A stretch of 64,000 nt of DNA from Psychroflexus salarius (lineage in GTDB: Bacteria > Bacteroidota > Bacteroidia > Flavobacteriales > Flavobacteriaceae), in NCBI RefSeq assembly GCF_900129035.1, contig NZ_FQTW01000005.1, positions 124,001 through 188,000 of the forward strand, given 5' to 3'. Made by a program: the position numbers and the translations under genes. Of this stretch, positions 54,410 to 64,000 are shown in pieces. The first letter of the stretch is position 1, and every line of letters begins with the position of its first letter. The notes below the pieces were generated by a model that was not told the origin of the DNA, made no database searches, and saw only the letters and a list, made by a program, of their open reading frames with translations.

Positions 54410-55363
54410 TTAGTTTAAAAATTCTTTAATGTTATAGTTTGACTTTTGCTGATTGTTTTTAAGAATCAGCTCACCTACAAAGCCAGCAATAAATAGTTGT
54501 ATACCAATTAGCATAGCGGTTAAAGCAATATAAAACCAAGGATTATCGACCACCAAAATGTCTGGTATATTGTTGTATAGTTTGTAAAGTTTAGATGCGC
54601 CAATCCAGAATGCAGCTATAAAACCTATTAAAAACATCAAAACACCAAATGCTCCAAATAGATGCATAGGCCGTTTCCCGAATTTAGAAAAAAACCAAAT
54701 CGTTATCAAGTCTAAAAATCCATTGATAAAGCGCTCTGCTCCAAATTTTGTATGACCATATTTTCTAGCTTGGTGTTTAACGACTTGTTCAGTAATTTTA
54801 TCAAAGCCTTCATTTTTTGCTAAGACCGGAATATAACGATGCATTTCACCACTAAGTTTTATGGTTTTAATGACTTCTTTTTTGTAGGCTTTGAGTCCAC
54901 AGTTAAAATCGTGTAATTTTAGACCTGAAGTAGATCTTGCAGCAGCATTAAATAATTTTGAAGGTAAATTTTTGAATAGCACTGAATCGTAACGCTTTTT
55001 CTTCCACCCAGAAATCAAATCGAAATTTTCTTGGGTAATTTTTTGATATAACTGCGGAATTTCTTCTGGACTATCTTGTAGGTCTGCATCCATAGTGATA
55101 ATTATATCACCTTGAGCATTTTTAAAACCAGCAGCAAGTGCTTGAGATTTGCCAAAGTTTCTTGAAAACCGAATTCCGGAGACTTCAGTTGAAGTTTCTA
55201 TGATTTTACTGATGATTTTCCAAGAGTTATCCTTGCTTCCATCGTCGATAAAGATAACTTCGTAGCTAAACTTGTGTTTAATCATCACTTGTTTAATCCA
55301 TTGATATAATTCTTCAATAGACTCAGCTTCATTGAGTAAAGGAATTACAATGGATATCTGCAT
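54410..55363 (-). CDS. DPM1/GtrB-like family 2 glycosyltransferase with two membrane helices
   Basis: The 317-residue protein has a GT-A domain (ISIVIPLLNEAESIEELYQW, IFIDDGSKDNSW, FGKSQALAAGF, MDADLQDSPEEIP) and two C-terminal helices (FGAFGVLMFLIGFIAAFWIG and WFYIALTAMLIGIQLFIAGF). This layout is that of polyprenyl-phosphate sugar transferases such as GtrB or ArnC. It likely attaches a sugar to undecaprenyl phosphate for periplasmic use. It is coupled to the DUF4199 gene (3 bases) and phosphoglucomutase (5 bases). Confidence 0.9.
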   Translation of the reverse strand: MQISIVIPLLNEAESIEELYQWIKQVMIKHKFSYEVIFIDDGSKDNSWKIISKIIETSTEVSGIRFSRNFGKSQALAAGFKNAQGDIIITMDADLQDSPEEIPQLYQKITQENFDLISGWKKKRYDSVLFKNLPSKLFNAAARSTSGLKLHDFNCGLKAYKKEVIKTIKLSGEMHRYIPVLAKNEGFDKITEQVVKHQARKYGHTKFGAERFINGFLDLITIWFFSKFGKRPMHLFGAFGVLMFLIGFIAAFWIGASKLYKLYNNIPDILVVDNPWFYIALTAMLIGIQLFIAGFVGELILKNNQQKSNYNIKEFLN

Positions 55364-55366
55364 GGT

Positions 55367-55879
55367 TTAATTTTTCTTAATGAGGCCAACAATTAAGCTA
55401 ATAAAGAAGGTTTTAAGCATAATTGAAATTAATCCCATTGTAGCTATGACAAATGGTGTTGTAAATAATAGTGCTACAGATTTTGCCATTTCAGCTTGTT
55501 CGCCTTCCATTTTCTGCTTAGTAATTTCAGCTTCAACAGCTGTTAATGCTTCAGTTTTCATAGATTCAATAAACTCAGGCTGAATAAAACTGTAATGTAA
55601 GTAGGTATAAACTGCATAAATTAATCCGCCTATTGCACCAATGGCTAAACCAATTTTTAATGCTGTTGAAAAATTGAGTTGAGCAGCGTTATCATTTTTA
55701 TATAAATGAATGGCATAAAATACAATGGCTGTATTAATTAACAAATTTAATATTCCTATGCCAGCATTTTGTTCTAATTGAAATACGTACAATAGGAGCA
55801 AGACTAAAATTGATGCTCCGCCAAAAGCTAAACCAAATCTTGTAGCATAAGGTTTTATAGAAATATCTTGATGTTCCAT
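55367..55879 (-). CDS. DUF4199 integral membrane protein
   Basis: From the ATG at 55879 the protein has 170 residues and four hydrophobic helices: FGLAFGGASILVLLLLYVF, GILNLLINTAIVFYAI, ALKIGLAIGAIGGLIYAVY and a C-terminal IMLKTFFISLIVGLI. This matches DUF4199, a family found mainly in Bacteroidota and often next to GtrB-like glycosyltransferases. The function is unknown; a role in glycolipid handling is plausible from context. The TTG at 55897 would overlap the promoter box. Confidence 0.82.
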   Translation of the reverse strand: MEHQDISIKPYATRFGLAFGGASILVLLLLYVFQLEQNAGIGILNLLINTAIVFYAIHLYKNDNAAQLNFSTALKIGLAIGAIGGLIYAVYTYLHYSFIQPEFIESMKTEALTAVEAEITKQKMEGEQAEMAKSVALLFTTPFVIATMGLISIMLKTFFISLIVGLIKKN

Positions 55880-55894
55880 AGTATTAAATAATTG

Positions 55895-55902
55895 CAAATA
55901 TA
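55895..55902 (-). promoter_or_regulatory. -7 box TATATTTG of the DUF4199-GT2-mutase-exporter operon
   Basis: The consensus box ends 15 bases before the ATG at 55879 and is the only good candidate upstream of the minus-strand cluster down to 49360. Confidence 0.6.
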
Positions 55903-55976
55903 ATCTTTACTACGAAAGTAATCAAAATTCTTAGTTAGATTGAAGAATTATAAACAGATATTTTTTTGAAAATATA

Positions 55977-56006
55977 TTGTTTAGTTTTAATTTTTATCTA
56001 AATTTG
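55977..56006 (+). promoter_or_regulatory. Complete promoter of rpmE2
   Basis: TTG (55977-55979), an exact 19-base spacer and TAAATTTG (55999-56006) match the full Bacteroidota consensus, 24 bases before the ATG. This is the best promoter in the window. Confidence 0.8.
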
Positions 56007-56030
56007 CAAACTGAATTAAATATTTGAAAA

Positions 56031-56282
56031 ATGAGAAAAGGTATACACCCAGAAAATTATAGATTAGTTGCATTTAAAGATATGTCTAATAATGAAGTTT
56101 TTATCACTAAATCTACTGCAAATACAAAAGAAACTTTAGAAGTTGATGGGACTGAATATCCTTTAGTTAAATTAGAAATTTCAAGAACATCTCATCCTTT
56201 TTACACAGGTAAAACTAAGTTAGTTGATACGGCTGGTAGAATTGATAAGTTCAAAAACAAATACAAGAAGTTTAAAAAATAA
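56031..56282 (+). CDS. rpmE2: 50S ribosomal protein L31 type B
   Basis: At 83 residues it has the L31 fold ([50 protein letters not shown]) and no cysteines, so it is the zinc-free type B form. It joins the 50S subunit and bridges to the 30S head. The gene is monocistronic, with the strongest promoter seen here and a terminator 21 bases after the stop. Confidence 0.97.
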   Translation: MRKGIHPENYRLVAFKDMSNNEVFITKSTANTKETLEVDGTEYPLVKLEISRTSHPFYTGKTKLVDTAGRIDKFKNKYKKFKK

Positions 56283-56303
56283 TATATTTCTTCTAATTGA
56301 AAC

Positions 56304-56334
56304 AAAAAAGCCGAATTTTAAATTCGGCTTTTTT
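56304..56334 (+). terminator. Intrinsic terminator of rpmE2
   Basis: The stem has a GCCGAATT/AATTCGGC core with a 3-base loop, extended by six A and six T, and followed by more T. Confidence 0.9.
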
Positions 56335-56350
56335 TATTTCAATATTTTCA

Positions 56351-56383
56351 AAAAAAATCAGGACGTTGAATCCTGATTTTTTT
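56351..56383 (-). terminator. Intrinsic terminator of icd
   Basis: The stem AAAAAAATCAGGA/TCCTGATTTTTTT with a 7-base loop lies 20 bases beyond the icd stop; the A-rich arm supplies the T-run on the minus strand. It is next to the rpmE2 terminator. Confidence 0.85.
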
Positions 56384-56403
56384 TTGAAATTAAATCCTGT
56401 AAA

Positions 56404-58644
<2,241 letters not shown>

Positions 58645-58669
58645 TTATAAATAATTTAAATAAATCAAT

Positions 58670-58677
58670 CAAATATA
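58670..58677 (-). promoter_or_regulatory. -7 box TATATTTG of icd
   Basis: It matches TA-N2-TTTG and ends 43 bases before the icd ATG. Confidence 0.5.
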
Positions 58678-58729
58678 AATAATAATTGAATGATTTGAGC
58701 TTATTTTAATATTTTGATAATGATCAAAA

Positions 58730-58756
58730 AAAAAGCTTGCAATTTGCAAGCTTTTT
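58730..58756 (-). terminator. Intrinsic terminator of rplS
   Basis: The stem GCTTGC/GCAAGC with a 5-base loop is extended by five A and five T and followed on the minus strand by a T-run, 7 bases after the rplS stop. Confidence 0.85.
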
Positions 58757-58763
58757 GATTTTC

Positions 58764-59114
58764 TTAGTTTGAACGCTTTTCTTTAATTTTAGCCTTCTTA
58801 CCTGTGAGATTTCTGAAGTAATTAATACGAGCACGTCTAACGCTACCTCTTTTATTAACTTCAATTTTTTGAAGTGCTGGCATGTTAATTGGAAAAATCT
58901 TTTCAACACCAACAGTTCCACTCATTTTTCTAATGGTGAATGTTTTTAATAATCCAGTTCCTTTAACCTGAATTACAACACCTTTAAAAAACTGAGTTCT
59001 TGTTTTTTGACCTTCTTTAATTTCGTAGTAAACCGTAATGGTATCACCTGAAGAAAATTCTGGAAAGTCTTTCTTTTCAACAAATTCGTCTTGGACAAAC
59101 TTTACTAAATCCAT
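58764..59114 (-). CDS. rplS: 50S ribosomal protein L19
   Basis: At 116 residues it has the L19 fold with FPEFSSGDTITVYYEIKEG, RTQFFKGVVIQVKGTGLLKT, FTIRKMSGTVGVEKIFP and a basic C-terminal GKKAKIKEKRSN. It lies at the 30S-50S interface. It follows trmD by about 100 bases, a common trmD-rplS order, but has its own promoter box in the gap. Confidence 0.97.
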   Translation of the reverse strand: MDLVKFVQDEFVEKKDFPEFSSGDTITVYYEIKEGQKTRTQFFKGVVIQVKGTGLLKTFTIRKMSGTVGVEKIFPINMPALQKIEVNKRGSVRRARINYFRNLTGKKAKIKEKRSN

Positions 59115-59181
59115 CTTATAATTATTATTTTTTAATTATTACTAACATTCACGATCTTCGTCAGAGGTTAATAATAGTTTG

Positions 59182-59189
59182 CAAAAATA
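59182..59189 (-). promoter_or_regulatory. -7 box TATTTTTG of rplS
   Basis: A consensus box in the trmD-rplS gap, 67 bases before the rplS ATG, leaving a relatively long leader. Confidence 0.45.
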
Positions 59190-59212
59190 GTAATTTATTC
59201 TAATCTATAAAA

Positions 59213-59890
59213 TTATTCGTCCAACAAATCTGGTCTTAAATTTCTTGTTCGCTCTAGCGCTTTATCATCTCTCCATTTTTCAACGTTTTGATTGTGACCG
59301 CTTAACAAGACTTGAGGTACTCCATGACCTTTGTAATTTGAAGGTCTTGTATAAATTGGTGGTGATAATAAATTGTCTTGGAACGAATCTGTTAAGGCCG
59401 AAGTTTCATTTCCTAAAACACCTGGAATTAACCTGATAATGGCATCACTTAAAATGGCAGCTCCTAGTTCGCCACCAGAAAGCACATAATCACCAATTGA
59501 AATTTCTTTAGTAATGAATAAATCACGTACGCGCTGGTCTACACCTTTATAGTGGCCGCATAAAATAATGATATTTTTTAGTAATGACATTTGGTTAGCC
59601 ATAGCTTGATTTAATGTTTCGCCATCAGGTGTCATGTAGATGACTTCATCGTAATTGCGTTCACTTTTTAATTTTGAAATACATTTATCTATTGGCTCAA
59701 TCATCATAACCATGCCGGCGCCGCCACCATATTGGTAATCGTCAACTTGTTTGTAATTATTTGAAGTGTAATCTCTTAAATTATGAAAAAAAACTTCTAC
59801 ATGACCTTTTGAAATAGCTCTTTGAATAATTGAGCCTTCAAACGGACTTTTAATCAAATCAGGGACAACACTTATAATATCAATTCTCAT
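59213..59890 (-). CDS. trmD: tRNA (guanine-37-N1)-methyltransferase
   Basis: The 225-residue SPOUT enzyme shows the TrmD hallmarks: [72 protein letters not shown] and [19 protein letters not shown]. It methylates G37 of several tRNAs, preventing frameshifts. Its start overlaps the end of the MFS gene by 11 bases, indicating coupling. Confidence 0.96.
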   Translation of the reverse strand: MRIDIISVVPDLIKSPFEGSIIQRAISKGHVEVFFHNLRDYTSNNYKQVDDYQYGGGAGMVMMIEPIDKCISKLKSERNYDEVIYMTPDGETLNQAMANQMSLLKNIIILCGHYKGVDQRVRDLFITKEISIGDYVLSGGELGAAILSDAIIRLIPGVLGNETSALTDSFQDNLLSPPIYTRPSNYKGHGVPQVLLSGHNQNVEKWRDDKALERTRNLRPDLLDE

Positions 59891-61190
59891 TTTGAATATC
59901 TTTTAGTTTTAAACTGAAGGCAATGCAAACAATTAATAAAATTGCAAAGAATATAAATTGATATAAAAGACCAAAATAATCGGTTATTAAACCAAAACTA
60001 GCTGTTATAATTGTAAATAGGCCTATAAATGTACTTGCCATGGCAACATAAGTCGGTCTATCTTTATCAGGTGCATAATCTACCAAGTAAGTTTTTCGGC
60101 TTAATCTTGCGCCTGCGTAAGCGATAGCATTAACAAAAAATAGAGGTAAAATAAAACTGATAGATATTTGAGATGGATTTTGGAGATAAATTATTATGGC
60201 GTATGCAATTCCTATTAAAGCAATACCGCTAGCAATTTGTAAAAGTTTTAAACTTGACTTGTCTGCAATTTTTCCCCAAAGTGGACTGCTAATGATTTGT
60301 GCAATGCTAGTTACAACGATTAAATAGCCCAAACTCGCAAATGAATTTCCCGTAAGTTGATTGGCTAAAACCACATAAAAGGGTTGAAGTAGAGGAATAG
60401 CCATTAACAATGCTCGGGTAAATAAAAAGTTTCGGTAGTTATCATCAGATTTAATGAATTTTAAACCTTCTTTAATTTCGTTAATTGGTGATCGGCCGCC
60501 TTTTGTTGCGCCTTTTTCTTCAGAAATTCCGTAGAAAACAATTGCAGCAAGAAACCATAAAATACCTGCAGAAATAAATAATGTAGCGTAAATTTCAGCT
60601 GAAGCATTTTCTTTAACAAAAAAGCTAATAAAAAGTCCTGCTATTAATGCTAATATTCCTCCAAATGTTGACCGATAACTGAGCATTTGTCCACGTTCAC
60701 CTTTAGGGATTGTTTTGCCAACAACATCTTTAAAACTCACGGAACCTACGCCAGAAGCTATGCTAAATAAAAAAATTAATGCGAGGATGCTGTAAGATGC
60801 TAAAGTGCTGTCATGGTAATAAAACACTACAATTCCTCCTAAAAACATACAAATAGATTGTATAATAGCTGCTGTTGTCCAAAAGTATTTTCTTACTTTA
60901 AATTGTCTTATTTTCCCGCTCACAATAAGTTGTGGTAGTAATGAACCTATGTCTTTTGCAGGGACCAAACTACCAATTAGAAATACAGGTGCGTTTAAAA
61001 AAGTTAAAATCCAAGCAAGCGTTAAATTTGGACTTATAATTGCTTCAGCTAACTTGGTTAGACTACCATTTAAAACATTTAAACTAAAGTTTCTTGGAAC
61101 ATTTGTGCAATCAGAATCGGGAATCGATTTGCAAATACGTGAATCAGAATCCTCTGTTAGGAACTCATAAAAACGATGAGAAACTTTCAA
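59880..61190 (-). CDS. Major facilitator superfamily transporter
   Basis: The 436-residue protein has about 12 membrane helices after a roughly 55-residue N-terminal soluble segment (with [15 protein letters not shown]). Motif-like loops include [20 protein letters not shown] between helices of the first half and a charged central loop. The family transports small solutes by proton coupling; the substrate is unknown. It is placed between a membrane-anchored coiled-coil protein gene (2 bases upstream) and trmD. Confidence 0.88.
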   Translation of the reverse strand: MKVSHRFYEFLTEDSDSRICKSIPDSDCTNVPRNFSLNVLNGSLTKLAEAIISPNLTLAWILTFLNAPVFLIGSLVPAKDIGSLLPQLIVSGKIRQFKVRKYFWTTAAIIQSICMFLGGIVVFYYHDSTLASYSILALIFLFSIASGVGSVSFKDVVGKTIPKGERGQMLSYRSTFGGILALIAGLFISFFVKENASAEIYATLFISAGILWFLAAIVFYGISEEKGATKGGRSPINEIKEGLKFIKSDDNYRNFLFTRALLMAIPLLQPFYVVLANQLTGNSFASLGYLIVVTSIAQIISSPLWGKIADKSSLKLLQIASGIALIGIAYAIIIYLQNPSQISISFILPLFFVNAIAYAGARLSRKTYLVDYAPDKDRPTYVAMASTFIGLFTIITASFGLITDYFGLLYQFIFFAILLIVCIAFSLKLKDIQNEN

Positions 61191-61192
61191 TT

Positions 61193-61804
61193 TTAATTAT
61201 CTTTTTTAATTTTCTGAAGATCATTTTTAGCGTCCTGAAGTTGCCTACCTAGCTTTTGTTGTTTTTCTAAGGCGTTATGTTTATAATTTTGAAATTCTTG
61301 ATCGAGGTTTTTAAGGTTAGCTTTAATTTCAGCATTAATAATATGGCTTCTTCTAAACCTAAACATAAAAAATAGCAAAAGCAATAGTAATACAGCAACA
61401 ATAGACCATAAAACTAAGCGGTATGTTGTTTTGGTTAAACTGATTGAACCAAATAATTTCATTTCTTCTTGCTGATTTTCTAAACTTGAATTTTTTGTTT
61501 TTAAACTAGAAACTTCAGCTTTTAGACTTTTAATGGTTTCATTTCTTTTTGAAATGATTTGATCTAAGTTGTTAATTTTAGATTCAAGACGGTCTATCTC
61601 ATTGGTAACTTCATTTTGTAAACTTCGTATCGCTTGTTTTTTAACGACTTTATAATCTTGATAATTATTGGCTTTTGAAATAGTCGTTTCAAATTGCTTT
61701 ATAACAGAATTGGCTGTGGAGTCGGTTTTGTTTTGAGCTTGTGAAGGCTTCGCTAATAAAAAGCTAAACATTACAATCGGTAGAAGTTTTAGTTGAAGTT
61801 TCAT
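61193..61804 (-). CDS. Secreted coiled-coil protein with a central membrane helix, unknown function
   Basis: The 203-residue protein has a signal peptide (LKLLPIVMFSFLLAKPSQAQ), a periplasmic coiled coil (about residues 60-115; LESKINNLDQIISKRNETI), a membrane helix (LVLWSIVAVLLLLLLFFMF, about residues 130-148) and a cytoplasmic helical tail. The family is not recognised; a structural or regulatory anchor is plausible. It starts the unit that continues with the MFS gene two bases later. Confidence 0.7.
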   Translation of the reverse strand: MKLQLKLLPIVMFSFLLAKPSQAQNKTDSTANSVIKQFETTISKANNYQDYKVVKKQAIRSLQNEVTNEIDRLESKINNLDQIISKRNETIKSLKAEVSSLKTKNSSLENQQEEMKLFGSISLTKTTYRLVLWSIVAVLLLLLLFFMFRFRRSHIINAEIKANLKNLDQEFQNYKHNALEKQQKLGRQLQDAKNDLQKIKKDN

Positions 61805-61854
61805 TGTATATGTTTTTAATGGTTGTTAAAAGTAGGCTGTAAAAGTACAAAAAA

Positions 61855-61877
61855 ACCCTTAGCAAAAAGCTAAGGGT
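61855..61877 (-). terminator. Intrinsic terminator of gap
   Basis: A perfect 9-bp stem ACCCTTAGC/GCTAAGGGT with a 5-base loop lies 28 bases beyond the gap stop and is followed on the minus strand by a run of T. Confidence 0.9.
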
Positions 61878-61905
61878 CATCCTGAAATCAAAAGAAACAA
61901 ACATT

Positions 61906-63354
61906 CTAATAGTAAGTGAAACGTCTTACATTAGAAATATATTTAGCCAACCTGATGACTTGGTGGCTGTATCCATATTCGTTGTCGTACCAAATGTATA
62001 AAACCGCATTATTAGATTTACCTTCAACAATAGTAGCGTAACTATCGTAGATTGAAGGTGCCGAAGTGCCAACAATATCACTTGATACTAATTCATTATC
62101 TATTGAGTATTTTATTTGTTCTACCAAATCGCCTTCTAAAGCAAAAGATTTAATACAAGCGTTAAGTTCATCTTTAGTAGTTGCTTTATCAAAAGTTAAA
62201 TTTAAGATTGCCAGAGAGCCATTAGGAACTGGAACTCGAATTGCAGAAGAGGTTAATTTACCTTCAAGTTTTGGTAAGGCTTTAGCCACGGCTTTTCCTG
62301 CACCAGTTTCAGTAATCACCATATTAAGTGCTGCTGCACGTCCACGGCGGTACTTTTTATGCATATTATCAACTAAATTCTGGTCGTTGGTATAAGCATG
62401 AATAGTTTCTAAATGTCCATGAGATACACCAAAAGTATCATCAACTGCTTTTAAAATTGGAGTAATAGCGTTGGTAGTGCATGAAGCAGCTGAGAATATG
62501 TCAACTTTATTAATATCATGCTCGTTTTGATTAACACCGTGAACAATATTAAGAACGCCTTTACCTGGTGCTGTTAAAAGAACCTTTGCAGCGCCTTTAG
62601 ATTTTAGGTGTCTGCTTAATGCTTCATGATCCCTAAAAGCACCTGTGTTGTCAATAATAAGTGCATTATTAATGTCATATTCAGTATAATCAATATCTTC
62701 TGGAGCGTTTGCTGAAATCATATGTACTGTTGTATCATTTATGATTAAAGCTTGATTTTCAACATCAACTGAAACTGTGCCATTAAAATTCGCATGAACA
62801 GAATCATTATTAAGTAAAGAAGCTCTTTTCTCTAAAACAGTTTCATTAATTTCACCACGTGTAACAATAGCTCGTAAACGCAATTGATCACCTTTACCTG
62901 TTTTTGTAGCTAACTCGCGAGCTAAAAGACGACCAATTCTTCCAAATCCGTATAAAACAACATCTTTTGGTTCAAGTTTGGTAGCTGTTTTTGCATCTGC
63001 TAATTTTTTTGAAATAAAGCTAACGGCATTATGCGCATTAGATGGCTCTAGTTGAAATTCATAGGTTAATTTGCCAATATCTAATTTTGATGGTGGTAAA
63101 TCTAAATTTTGAATAGCTTCGGCAATTTCTACAGAGTCGAATACGGAAATGGGTTTACCAACAAATTCACCTGCATATTCATGTAAACTTAATATTTCAC
63201 TTGCATTTTTATTGATAAGTGAATTTCTGAATAAAACTAATTCAATAGATTTATCGTAAAATAAATCATTAACAATATTGATAAATTTAACTGAAGATTT
63301 TCGGCGATTAGCTTGAAAACTAAGTTCCTTTTCATAATTGTTGGTTGTATTCAT
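61906..63354 (-). CDS. gap: Glyceraldehyde-3-phosphate dehydrogenase, N-terminally extended
   Basis: From the ATG at 63354 the protein has 482 residues. The GAPDH core begins near residue 130 with the NAD-binding VVLYGFGRIGRLLARELA and has the catalytic Cys near residue 292 in FSAASCTTNAITP, plus the C-terminal WYDNEYGYSHQVIRL. The first ~125 residues form an extra helical domain also found in long GAPDH forms of Bacteroidota and Pseudomonas. It acts in glycolysis or gluconeogenesis; cofactor preference is unknown. A frame extending to 63402 is less likely, as it would cover the promoter box. Confidence 0.93.
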   Translation of the reverse strand: MNTTNNYEKELSFQANRRKSSVKFINIVNDLFYDKSIELVLFRNSLINKNASEILSLHEYAGEFVGKPISVFDSVEIAEAIQNLDLPPSKLDIGKLTYEFQLEPSNAHNAVSFISKKLADAKTATKLEPKDVVLYGFGRIGRLLARELATKTGKGDQLRLRAIVTRGEINETVLEKRASLLNNDSVHANFNGTVSVDVENQALIINDTTVHMISANAPEDIDYTEYDINNALIIDNTGAFRDHEALSRHLKSKGAAKVLLTAPGKGVLNIVHGVNQNEHDINKVDIFSAASCTTNAITPILKAVDDTFGVSHGHLETIHAYTNDQNLVDNMHKKYRRGRAAALNMVITETGAGKAVAKALPKLEGKLTSSAIRVPVPNGSLAILNLTFDKATTKDELNACIKSFALEGDLVEQIKYSIDNELVSSDIVGTSAPSIYDSYATIVEGKSNNAVLYIWYDNEYGYSHQVIRLAKYISNVRRFTYY

Positions 63355-63381
63355 GATGGCTAGTAATATTGAAATTTTCGG

Positions 63382-63389
63382 CAAAAATA
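63382..63389 (-). promoter_or_regulatory. -7 box TATTTTTG of gap
   Basis: The consensus box ends 27 bases before the ATG at 63354 and lies inside the longer alternative frame, which supports the shorter start. Confidence 0.5.
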
Positions 63390-63515
63390 GAGATATTTTC
63401 AATTTACGAAAACGATTTCGTAGATATTTTTATGAATATTTCAACTGGTAAACGATAAAGTTTATTTAAATTTTTTTCAAACTTCAGTTTAAACTCTACT
63501 TTAAAGAAAAATTTC

Positions 63516-64000
63516 ATGTTACCAGAATCAAATTCAGACCGAATTGTAATTATCGGTGGTGGCTTTGCAGGGATTAACTTAGCTAAGTCATTGCAACATA
63601 CCGATTATCAGGTTTTATTACTTGATAAACAAAATTACCATGCATTTCAGCCATTGTTATACCAGGTAAGTACTTTTGGATTAGAGCCTGACTCTATTGC
63701 TTATCCATTGAGGAAACTTTTAAACAAAGCCGATAATTTATTTTTTAAATTGGCAGAAGTCACTTCAATTAATACTTCTCAAAAATTAATTCATTCAAAT
63801 ATAGGAGACATCAATTATGATAAGTTAGTTATTTGTACAGGTACTGAAATTAATTTTTTTGGTAACGACGCTATTAAAAAACACGCTTATTGGATGAAGA
63901 GTGTTTCTCAAGCTTTAAATTTAAGAAGCCGAATATTAGAGAATTTAGAAAAAGCTTCTAATGTACAAGATACAGAAGAAAAAAAGGCTTTTTTGCGTTT
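63516..64000 (+). CDS. ndh: Type II NADH dehydrogenase, 3' end cut by window
   Basis: The frame begins at ATG 63516 and is still open at the right edge (161 codons). It reads MLPESNSDRIVIIGGGFAGI, an FAD-binding dinucleotide motif, followed by LLLDKQNYHAFQPLLYQVST and later YDKLVICTGTEINFFG. This is the start of a non-proton-pumping NADH:quinone oxidoreductase (NDH-2), a peripheral membrane flavoprotein that passes electrons to menaquinone. It is divergent from gap, with a 161-base gap that includes the gap promoter. Confidence 0.9.
   Translation, partial: MLPESNSDRIVIIGGGFAGINLAKSLQHTDYQVLLLDKQNYHAFQPLLYQVSTFGLEPDSIAYPLRKLLNKADNLFFKLAEVTSINTSQKLIHSNIGDINYDKLVICTGTEINFFGNDAIKKHAYWMKSVSQALNLRSRILENLEKASNVQDTEEKKAFLR

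Overview
The window is an AT-rich chromosomal segment of a member of the Flavobacteriaceae (phylum Bacteroidota), probably marine; the genus cannot be named from the sequence alone. The evidence is the short (287 aa) primary sigma factor, the TA-N2-TTTG type of -7 promoter box in front of many genes, the absence of Shine-Dalgarno sequences, a PorT protein and a cargo protein with a C-terminal sorting domain of the type IX secretion system (T9SS), TamL, a monomeric isocitrate dehydrogenase, type B L31, and several Bacteroidota-restricted families (DUF4199, DUF5606, TIGR02757, BatA-type proteins).

Layout. 1-2.8 kb: three surface-polysaccharide genes (a phosphoethanolamine-transferase-like sulfatase cut by the left edge and two family 2 glycosyltransferases). 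2.8-9 kb: ftsE and a secreted M3 peptidase on the minus strand, divergent from a 1026-residue TPR protein. 9-17.7 kb: housekeeping genes, almost all on the minus strand (primary sigma factor, proC-proB-proA, pnp, rpsO, accD, class II aldolase). 17.7-25.8 kb: tamL, a SpoU RNA methyltransferase, porT, ubiE/menG, the trkA-trkH potassium uptake pair and a small basic membrane protein. 25.8-28.6 kb: a DUF3024 gene with a destroyed start, a conserved 485-residue protein of unknown role, a PhnP-like metallohydrolase and an unannotated 59-residue membrane/coiled-coil protein. 28.6-35.5 kb: a tightly packed minus-strand cluster (lolD-like ATPase, TIGR02757, GAF histidine kinase, BatA-type protein, catalytically dead dihydroorotase homologue, membrane protein, esterase). 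35.6-46.1 kb: msrA-folE, DUF2141, yebC, an SSL2-type helicase, two glycosyltransferases, dapD, ruvX, def, DUF5606, mazG, DUF4168. 46.2-56 kb: a secreted endonuclease I, an RNA m5C methyltransferase and a minus-strand envelope/stress cluster (DUF4199, GT2, phosphoglucomutase, MsbA-like exporter, ECF sigma factor, membrane anti-sigma-like protein, secreted partner). 56-64 kb: rpmE2, icd, rplS, trmD, an MFS transporter, an N-terminally extended GAPDH, and the beginning of an NDH-2 gene cut by the right edge.

No CRISPR array, prophage, integrase, transposase, rRNA or tRNA gene was found, and no gene-free stretch exceeds 300 bases; the longest are about 285 bases (38367-38651) and about 245 bases (44577-44822, which holds a terminator and a second long hairpin). 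This is core chromosome. The most notable points are the broken DUF3024 gene, the dihydroorotase homologue without its zinc ligands, an AccD without zinc-ribbon cysteines, a series of more than twenty TA-N2-TTTG boxes close to start codons (two imply leaderless mRNAs), a possible glycosylase-like motif in the TIGR02757 protein, and the 44.7 kb hairpin. I did not find a convincing new multi-gene system.
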